A stretch of DNA of 8,582 bases from NCBI GenBank assembly GCA_048498135.1, contig JBEHYO010000120.1, forward strand, positions 1-8,582. The letters run 5' to 3'. Position 1 is the first letter of the stretch, and each line of letters opens with the position of its first letter. Both the position numbers and the translations under genes were made by a program. A model generated the notes under the pieces. That model was not told the origin of the DNA and ran no database searches. It saw only the letters and a list, made by a program, of their open reading frames with translations. Source of the DNA: Dokdonella_A sp937902695 (GTDB taxonomy: Bacteria; Pseudomonadota; Gammaproteobacteria; Xanthomonadales; Rhodanobacteraceae). Shown piece after piece: positions 1-5,317 of the stretch.

Positions 1-885
1 CTGGCCGAGCTCGTCGCACTGCCGGTCGCGCAGGCTGCGACTACGCGCTGCGTCGTGCAGGGCCGCGGCGCGGCGGCCGCGCTCGCGATCTGCCTCGTGC
101 CGGCGAGCCGCGTCCTCGCCGTCACCGTGCTGTTTCTTGCCGGCGGCGCCGCCGCGCCGGGCAGCGTGGCGGCATTTCATTTCGTCGGATCGCTCGTCGG
201 CGCCTTCGCTGCGATGGCTCTGATCCGGCGCCTCGCAGGCGCGCCGGATTGGCCGCAGCGGCTGTCGTCCGGCACGACGATGGCCGAAGGCACGCGGTAC
301 GCGCTGGGTTCGCTGGTGGGCACGAGCTATCCGGAGATCGACAAGGTCCTGCTTCTACAGCTCGCCGGCGCCACGATCGCCGGCACCTATACGGCGGCGT
401 TTCGAGTCGTCGCCGTTCTGCTGCTGCCGATTTCGGCTCTCGCCAGCAACGCGTTGCCGCGACTCTTCGCGGCGCGGGCGCCGCGCGACAGGCTGCATAT
501 CCTCCGTTCCGTGATGCTCGCCGCGGTCGCATACGGAATCGTGGCGACGCTGGGTGCCAACCTGATTGCGCCGGCGATGTCCGACATTTTCGGAGCGAGC
601 TTCGAGGAATCCTCGAAATATCTCCGCATGCTGTCGGTATGGACCGTCCTGTTTGCCGTGCATCAGTGCGCGGCGATCGGGTTGACCGGATCGGGCAGGC
701 AATGGACGAGAATCGCCATCGAGGCCGGCGGGGCGCTGGCGATCGTCATCATCAACCTGATCGCCATTCCAAGGCTGGGCGGCGGCGGTTCGGTGCTCGC
801 TCTCCTGTCAGGCGAAATCCTGATGGCACTCGCATGCGGGGTCATGCTGCGAGCCGCAATTGCACGCGACCGGTCTGCCGCGTAG
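1..885 (+). CDS. Oligosaccharide/polysaccharide flippase (Wzx/MATE-like), 5'-truncated by window edge
   Basis: The frame is open from base 1 to a TAG stop at 883-885, giving 294 residues with no start codon in view. A GTG at 55 is only an internal codon, because the coding sequence continues upstream of it. Seen: alternating hydrophobic segments at about residues 25-50, 57-75, 100-122, 133-150, 168-190, 207-228, 236-257 and 262-286. The segment EIDKVLLLQLAG (112-123) followed by GTYTAAFRV (128-136) and LLPISAL (141-147) is typical of the middle of polysaccharide-export flippases. Known: this family moves undecaprenyl-diphosphate-linked oligosaccharides across the inner membrane. Members are usually 400-480 residues, so roughly the first 110-190 are missing. 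Context: it converges on the - strand glycan operon with 47 bases between the stops, so it belongs to a different transcript. It may be the flippase for the same glycan; that is inference. Family is fairly secure, substrate unknown. Confidence 0.85.
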   Translation: MAELVALPVAQAATTRCVVQGRGAAAALAICLVPASRVLAVTVLFLAGGAAAPGSVAAFHFVGSLVGAFAAMALIRRLAGAPDWPQRLSSGTTMAEGTRYALGSLVGTSYPEIDKVLLLQLAGATIAGTYTAAFRVVAVLLLPISALASNALPRLFAARAPRDRLHILRSVMLAAVAYGIVATLGANLIAPAMSDIFGASFEESSKYLRMLSVWTVLFAVHQCAAIGLTGSGRQWTRIAIEAGGALAIVIINLIAIPRLGGGGSVLALLSGEILMALACGVMLRAAIARDRSAA

Positions 886-932
886 ACGCTGCGCGCCGCG
901 CGGGCACGGCTTGCATCGCGCGCGTCCCGCGA

Positions 933-1754
933 TCACCCGGCGCCCGGTTCCAGGAATTGCTCGAGCGCGGTACCGCTCAGGTCGGATTCGATTTCGCTCG
1001 CGATCTCAGCGGGAATGTTTGCGTCCGGCCGCAGGCGTGCGCGTTGCCTGAACACGCCATAGGGATCGCCATCGTCGCGCGTGGTCGATTCCTCGATGAA
1101 ACGGGACGTCTGCCCGCCCGGGACGAGCCCGCAGAACTCGAACAGCGATCTCGCGACATCGCCGGGGGATCGCACGAGATGCTCGTAGCGGACGAGGCGG
1201 AATCGATCCGGGAAGCGCGTGCCAAGCTCGAGAAAAAGCTGCGCGAGCTCCTTCCAGCGCTCGTAGCCGAACCAGTTCTCGTCGAGTCCGGCATTCTTGA
1301 TCGGGGCGCGGCGCCATTCCGTGCGCTGCGACCATTCCGGCTTGAACTCGCGCGGCGCCGCAAACCACGATGCGAGCACGCTGCGCGGGTCGCGCACGAG
1401 CCCGATGCATCGGGCATCGGGTACGGCATCGAGTATCGGCGCCATCAGGTCATGAAAGCGCACTTCCTTGTAGACGAGGTGCGAGGGCCGCGTCTTGGCG
1501 AACGTCGGCCCATCGCGCGCGAGGCGCGCGTCGCCCCGCTGCGTTACGAACGCGTCGTCGGTGACAAGGAGATCGTCGAAGAAACGGACGATCCCGGGTG
1601 CGTCGGAGTTCCGGTCGATGCGTCCGCGGAACGCGTACGCGAAGAACGGCTGAAACCGGTAGGCGACCTGCTCGCTGCTGTCGAAGAGCGCGCCGAGCCA
1701 GGACGTTCCCGACCGCGGTGCGCCGTGCAGGCCGACCAGGGCAGGGCGGCTCAT
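933..1754 (-). CDS. PAPS-dependent sulfotransferase family protein
   Basis: 273 residues, complete. Seen: an N-terminal P-loop-like 5'-phosphosulfate-binding motif GAPRSGTSW (11-19), then CIGLVRDPRSVLASW (116-130), whose Arg121 and Ser129 match the 3'-phosphate-binding Arg/Ser of PAPS sulfotransferases, and a RYEHLVRSP stretch (189-197) common in bacterial members. Length fits the family. There is no signal peptide or membrane segment, so a cytoplasmic enzyme is expected. Known: these enzymes transfer sulfate from PAPS to a hydroxyl or amine of a sugar, lipid or peptide. Inferred: the acceptor is a sugar of the glycan built by this operon. The ATG (1754-1752) overlaps the TGA of the upstream WbqC-family gene in an ATGA quartet, so translation is probably coupled. 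It is the last gene of the operon, and no PAPS synthesis gene (CysC/CysN/CysD type) is in view. The nodulation-type or eukaryote-like subfamily cannot be settled by eye. Confidence 0.88.
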   Translation of the reverse strand: MSRPALVGLHGAPRSGTSWLGALFDSSEQVAYRFQPFFAYAFRGRIDRNSDAPGIVRFFDDLLVTDDAFVTQRGDARLARDGPTFAKTRPSHLVYKEVRFHDLMAPILDAVPDARCIGLVRDPRSVLASWFAAPREFKPEWSQRTEWRRAPIKNAGLDENWFGYERWKELAQLFLELGTRFPDRFRLVRYEHLVRSPGDVARSLFEFCGLVPGGQTSRFIEESTTRDDGDPYGVFRQRARLRPDANIPAEIASEIESDLSGTALEQFLEPGAG

Positions 1755-2476
1755 GCCGGCTGCACCGTCGAGCCGGCGGGCGGAGCGATCAGCTCGTAGC
1801 GCGGCATCGCTGTGCCGGTTCCGGAGACGCCGGCGTGCATCAGCATGTCGATGATCGAGAGATGGAGCGCGCCTTCCTTCAGGTCGGACATCGGCACCGA
1901 GGTCTTCAGAAAAGAAAGCTCGATGCCGGCGTCGGCGAAATGTTCGGCGTGGTAGAGGCCGACGCCGCCGATCGCATTGACGTAGTGCGTCGCGCCGAGC
2001 CTGCGGCAGATCTCCATCACGCGGGCTTCCGACCTAAGTGCAGGGTCCGCTGCAATATCGGACGAAACGAGGAAACGACAGCCCAATCCGAGCGTCTCGG
2101 CGATCGTTGTCAGCGCATTCGCGTTGAATCCGGCAACGTTGTCGTCGCCATGCTCCCATACGCGCTCCAGCATCGCTCGCGTGGCATCGAACGCCGGCGC
2201 ATCCGCATAGGCCGAGTCGACGAGCCGCTTGGCGCCGTCGAGCGTCGCGCCGTCGAGCGCGTAGTGGCGTTCGTTGATCAGCGATCCGAGATGCATCTTG
2301 CGCACGGGCAACGTCAGCCACGCCGCGGCATCGTCCTTGCGTATGAGGTTCCGGTTGATCCAGCCGTTCTTGCTGTACTGCACGTCGTCGTAGAAGACGA
2401 ACGTATCGACGGCGTGCATCAGCTGGAAGTAGCCGACGTACGGGAATAGATACGGCTGCATGATGGCCGCGATCAT
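1751..2476 (-). CDS. WbqC-family protein
   Basis: 241 residues, complete. Seen: the N-terminus reads AIMQPYLFPYVGYFQLM (4-20), then DTFVFYDDVQYSKNGWINRN (24-43) and LTLPVRK (54-60). These are the hallmark blocks of the WbqC-like family (PF08889). No membrane segment or signal peptide is apparent. Known: WbqC-family genes occur in O-antigen and other surface-polysaccharide clusters, often beside DegT aminotransferases and acyltransferases. To my knowledge the biochemical role is poorly established; involvement in modifying the amino group of 4-amino-4,6-dideoxy sugars has been considered. Inferred: here it acts on the product of the aminotransferase at 5217-4045, together with the two beta-helix acyltransferases. 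The ATG at 2476 has AGG (in GGCAGGTAGCGC) just upstream. An in-frame ATG five codons later is possible, but the chosen start keeps the usual short lead before QPYxFPYxGYFQL. Its TGA overlaps the sulfotransferase ATG; 52 bases separate it from the gene before it. Confidence 0.9.
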   Translation of the reverse strand: MIAAIMQPYLFPYVGYFQLMHAVDTFVFYDDVQYSKNGWINRNLIRKDDAAAWLTLPVRKMHLGSLINERHYALDGATLDGAKRLVDSAYADAPAFDATRAMLERVWEHGDDNVAGFNANALTTIAETLGLGCRFLVSSDIAADPALRSEARVMEICRRLGATHYVNAIGGVGLYHAEHFADAGIELSFLKTSVPMSDLKEGALHLSIIDMLMHAGVSGTGTAMPRYELIAPPAGSTVQPA

Positions 2477-2528
2477 GCGCTACCTGCCAACCGTCCTTCG
2501 GTATGCGCCGTGTCGCGCGACCATTCCT

Positions 2529-3077
2529 TCATGCGTCGCGATAGAACCTGGCCGGGCTCCCGTACCAGACCTGGTTGTCGGGAACGTTCGTGCGGACCTG
2601 CGAGCACGCGCCGATCTCCGAGTTCGCGCCGACGACGACGCCGGGCATGATCGTCACGTTGGCGCCATATCTCGAATTGTCGCCGAGGCCGCCGACGACC
2701 TTCTCGTTGTTGCGCGCAAGGACGGGCGTGTCGGTGACGACGAATCCATATTTCATGATCACGCCGTTGCCGACGATCGTATTGGCCGACAGCGTGCAGC
2801 GCGAGCCCATGGAAACCTTGTTGCCGAGCACGCAGCGATCGCGGATCTCGCAATAGGCCGTGAAGCTGCAGTCGTTGCCGATGCGTGCTTCCTTCCCGAT
2901 CTTGCAGTACGTGCCGACCTTGGTGCCCGAGCCCACGCTCGCGCCCGCCTGGATGAGCACGAAATCCTCGACGATGACGTTGTCTCCGAGCGAGACATCG
3001 TCCTCGATGATGCAGTAGCGACCGATCTTCACGCCGGCACCGAGCTTCGCGCGCTCGGAAATCATGCTCTGGTTCAT
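2529..3077 (-). CDS. Left-handed beta-helix (hexapeptide-repeat) acyltransferase, short form
   Basis: 182 residues, complete. Seen: hexapeptide repeats with [IVL]-G-x4 periodicity run almost from the first residue: KLGAGVKIG (11-19), VSLGDNVIVED (28-38), ASVGSGTKVG (46-55), CKIGKEARIGNDC (58-70), CVLGNKVSMG (82-91), then GANVTIMPGVVVGANSEIGA (138-157) and a C-terminal YGSPAR (172-177). This is the general layout of WxcM/FdtC/WbpD-type sugar N- or O-acyltransferases, which work as trimers. There is no helical N-terminal domain, unlike the gene just upstream. A loop at about 115-137 interrupts the coils and could hold the acceptor or CoA site. Known: such proteins usually transfer acetyl or another short acyl group from acyl-CoA to an amino or hydroxyl group of a nucleotide sugar. 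Inferred: it acts on the amino sugar made by the neighbouring aminotransferase. Its ATG overlaps the upstream TGA (ATGA), and a strong GGGAGG ribosome site lies inside the end of the upstream gene. Confidence 0.85.
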   Translation of the reverse strand: MNQSMISERAKLGAGVKIGRYCIIEDDVSLGDNVIVEDFVLIQAGASVGSGTKVGTYCKIGKEARIGNDCSFTAYCEIRDRCVLGNKVSMGSRCTLSANTIVGNGVIMKYGFVVTDTPVLARNNEKVVGGLGDNSRYGANVTIMPGVVVGANSEIGACSQVRTNVPDNQVWYGSPARFYRDA

Positions 3078-4048
3078 GTTCCGTCCTCCCGTGATTTAGG
3101 CATCGGCCGCACCGGCACGCCCGACATGCGACGGTCGCTCGAGCCCGTCGCGCGCGCGGGAACGCCGGTCAGCGTCTGGTTCTCTTGTTCCGGATTCTTG
3201 ACCACGACGGCTCCCGCGCCGACGAGCGTGCCCCGCGGCAACGAGATCCGCGGCCGCACGATGCAGCCGGCGCTGAGGAACGATTCGTCGCCGATCGTGA
3301 CGCTGCCGGCAATCGTGACGTTGTTGGCGAAATGCACGAGATCGCCGATGTTGCAGCCATGGCCGATCTTCGTGCCGTGCGCAACCAGGCAATGGCGGCC
3401 GAGCGTCGTCACCTCGTTGATCGAGCCGCGCACGACCGTCACGTCGCTGCCGAGAAAGGTCTGCTCGCCGATGCGGACGCCGCCGATCTGGGGCTGGATG
3501 ATCTTTTCGGTGCCGGTCGGATCCCATGTCCATGCGACACCGGTGGCGCCGAGCGTCGTATGCGGCTCGACGACGACGCCGTCCTCGAGGACGACGTTGT
3601 CGTAGAGCACGACGTGACTCTCCAGCGCGCAGTCGGCTCCGACGCGCGCGCGTCCGATCACGCAATAAGGCCCGATGTACGCGCTCGGGTCGATCGACGC
3701 CTCGTCGGCAACGATGGCCGTGGGGTGGATGCCGCGGCGCGGGCTCCGGCCGAAGAAATGGCGTTGCAGCAGATAGAACGCGAGCTGCGGGTTGTTGGTG
3801 ACGATGCGCGTGTTTCGGTCGTCGCCGGGTTCGTTGCCTGCATCGCAGACGATCACGGAATCCACGATCGACTCGGGCAAGCGCGCTTCGCGCGTCGCGT
3901 AGTAGAGGCCGTGGGGTTCGACGGCGAGCAGGCTGCACATCCGCGACGCGGTGCGGGGCGGGCCGGAAACGCTGGCGTCGATTCCGTGCTTCGCCAGCAC
4001 CGCGACGAGGTTGGCCACCGAAAAGTCGGGAGCGGCGTCCTGGTTCAC
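3074..4048 (-). CDS. LpxD-like acyltransferase with N-terminal domain and left-handed beta-helix
   Basis: 324 residues from a GTG start at 4048-4046, which overlaps the TGA of the aminotransferase gene (GTGA). The same frame is open far upstream, but that part lies under the aminotransferase and has a shadow composition, so GTG 4048 is preferred. Seen: an alpha/beta N-terminal region (1-105) resembling the LpxD uridine-binding domain (…NPQLAFYLL, 86-94, then GIHPTAIV, 106-113). Hexapeptide coils follow from 114 to about 283, including ASIDPSAYIGPYCVIG (117-132), GATG…QPQIGGVRIGE (167-195) like the LpxD GADGFGY…IPQIG region, and LVAHGTKIG (221-229). His224 sits where LpxD has its catalytic His in IAHN. 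Known: LpxD transfers 3-hydroxyacyl from ACP to UDP-3-O-acylglucosamine. Inferred: this paralogue in a sugar-modification operon acylates an amino-sugar nucleotide rather than serving lipid A. The tail (303-324) is Pro/Arg-rich. Housekeeping lpxD is less likely because lpxA, lpxB and fabZ are absent. Confidence 0.8.
   Translation of the reverse strand: MNQDAAPDFSVANLVAVLAKHGIDASVSGPPRTASRMCSLLAVEPHGLYYATREARLPESIVDSVIVCDAGNEPGDDRNTRIVTNNPQLAFYLLQRHFFGRSPRRGIHPTAIVADEASIDPSAYIGPYCVIGRARVGADCALESHVVLYDNVVLEDGVVVEPHTTLGATGVAWTWDPTGTEKIIQPQIGGVRIGEQTFLGSDVTVVRGSINEVTTLGRHCLVAHGTKIGHGCNIGDLVHFANNVTIAGSVTIGDESFLSAGCIVRPRISLPRGTLVGAGAVVVKNPEQENQTLTGVPARATGSSDRRMSGVPVRPMPKSREDGT
3085..3089 (-). promoter_or_regulatory. 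Strong Shine-Dalgarno for the short acyltransferase
   Basis: The - strand reads GGGAGGACGGAACATG. The GGAGG core lies 7 bases before the ATG at 3077, inside the last codons of the LpxD-like gene. It supports ATG 3077 as the true start, and coupled re-initiation across the ATGA overlap. Confidence 0.6.
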
Positions 4049-5217
4049 TGCATCGAGCCCGCGGTCCTGACGATGTCGCAGATCGTCGACAGCTCGTCCG
4101 CCTCGAGCGAGCTTCCGTTCGGCAGGACGATCACGCGTGCCGCCACGCGCTCGGTCGCGCCGAGCAGCAGGCCCGCATGCGGATAAAGGTCGCGATACGG
4201 CTTCATGCGGTGGCAGCCCGGCCAGAAATACTTCCGCGCGAGCACGTTTTCGGCGTGCAGCGCCGCAACGATCGCGTCGCGCGATGCCGGCGAGCCCGCA
4301 CCGATCTCGATCACGATGTACTGGTAGTTGTTGGACGCCGCATCGTCGTACTCCAGCATCGAGATGTGCGGCAATCCGGCGAAAGCGCGCCGATAGGCTT
4401 CGTAGTTTCGCCGGTTCGCCCGTGTCGTGGCGTCCAGGGCTTCGAGATTGCTGAGGCCCATCGCTGCGCAGATTTCGGTCATCTTGCCGTTGGTGCCGGG
4501 ATAACTGACGTTGTCGAATCCGGCGAACCCGAAGTTGCGCATGAGGCGCATTTTCTCCGCCAGGCCGTCGTCGTTCGTGACGACCGCGCCGCCCTCGAAC
4601 GAGTTGAAGAACTTGGTCGCGTGGAAGCTGAATACTTCGCACGCGCCGAAGCCGCCGATAGGCCGGCCCGCGTGCGAGCAGCCGAAGGCGTGGGCCGCGT
4701 CGAACATCAGCTTGAGCCCGTGCTCGTCGGCGACCGATTGAAGCGACTCTATCGGCGCCGGGCGACCCCACAGGTGCACGCCGACGATGCCCGTGGTGCG
4801 CGGCGTGATCATGCGGCGGACGGCGTCGGGATCGAGGTTGTGCGTCGCCGGATCGATGTCCGCGAAGACCGGAACGATCTCCTGCCAATGCAGCGCGTGT
4901 GCCGTCGCGATGAACGTGTACGACGGGACGATGACCTCGCCGCGCAGGTCGAGCGCCCGGATCGCTATCTCGAGCGCGATCGTCGCGTTGCACATCGCGA
5001 CGCAGTGGCGAACGCCGGTCATCCCGGCGATGCGCTGCTCCAGCTCGCGGACCATCGGGCCGTTGTTGGTCAGCCAGCGGTTGTCGAGGATCTGGTTGAC
5101 CCTCTCGAGGAACGTCGCGCGATCGCCGATATTGGGCCTGCCGACGTGGATCGGAGCGTCGAACGCGGGCGGCGCGCCGTTGATCGCGAGATCGGCGGCC
5201 GTGCGGATCTGCTTCAT
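4045..5217 (-). CDS. DegT/DnrJ/EryC1/StrS-family PLP-dependent sugar aminotransferase
   Basis: 390 residues, complete and of normal family length. Seen: Lys202 in FSFHATKFFNSFEGGA (196-211) is the expected PLP Schiff-base lysine. Asp173 in MFDAAHAFG (171-179) is the residue that pairs with the PLP ring nitrogen. Other family blocks are WLTNNGP (48-54), IVPSYTFIATAHA (96-108), VHLWGRPAP (147-155) and GKMTEICAAMGLSNLE (244-259). Known: this family transfers an amino group, usually from glutamate, to the 3- or 4-keto group of a nucleotide-linked deoxy sugar. The ATKxFNSFEGG wording is compatible with VioA- or FdtB-like enzymes making dTDP-Qui4N or Fuc3N-type sugars, but regiochemistry cannot be set by eye. 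No RmlA/RmlB-type gene is present to supply the keto-sugar. GGAG eight bases before ATG 5217 supports the start. Gene order with two acyltransferases and WbqC downstream points to an N-acylated amino sugar (inference). Confidence 0.92.
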   Translation of the reverse strand: MKQIRTAADLAINGAPPAFDAPIHVGRPNIGDRATFLERVNQILDNRWLTNNGPMVRELEQRIAGMTGVRHCVAMCNATIALEIAIRALDLRGEVIVPSYTFIATAHALHWQEIVPVFADIDPATHNLDPDAVRRMITPRTTGIVGVHLWGRPAPIESLQSVADEHGLKLMFDAAHAFGCSHAGRPIGGFGACEVFSFHATKFFNSFEGGAVVTNDDGLAEKMRLMRNFGFAGFDNVSYPGTNGKMTEICAAMGLSNLEALDATTRANRRNYEAYRRAFAGLPHISMLEYDDAASNNYQYIVIEIGAGSPASRDAIVAALHAENVLARKYFWPGCHRMKPYRDLYPHAGLLLGATERVAARVIVLPNGSSLEADELSTICDIVRTAGSMQ

Positions 5218-5317
5218 GGGGTCTGCTCCGCGGAAGTCATGTGCGCCCTCGCGCCGCGTCCTCGATGGGTTGCATCAGGTGTCCGGCTTCGTGCCGGCGG
5301 ATCTGCGCAGGCGATCG

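Noticed and set aside
886..932. Possible bidirectional terminator in the convergent gap
   Set aside because: A 6-base stem CGCGGG/CCCGCG (899-904 with 926-931) can form, but the loop is long (21 bases) and there is no T-run on either side. Termination may be Rho-dependent.
249..1799. A 516-codon + strand open frame spanning the flippase and the sulfotransferase
   Set aside because: It crosses the convergent gap and reads through two well-supported genes in wrong frames. Its composition is shadow-like and I recognise no domain.
2460..3605. A long + strand open frame antisense to the two acyltransferase genes
   Set aside because: It is opposite genes with strong hexapeptide-repeat signatures. 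Its Asp/Ala/Arg/Val-rich repeats simply mirror the antisense of the hexapeptide codons.
4049..4993. An N-terminal extension of the LpxD-like gene, giving a 639-residue protein
   Set aside because: The extension lies wholly under the aminotransferase in another frame and is Arg-rich without motifs. The GTG at 4048 gives a normal-length LpxD-like protein with a GTGA overlap.
5283..5297. Small hairpin CCGGC/GCCGG in the 100-base gap before the aminotransferase
   Set aside because: Only five base pairs with a 5-base loop and no T-tract. It is expected by chance at this GC content, and no convincing -35/-10 promoter was seen in the gap.
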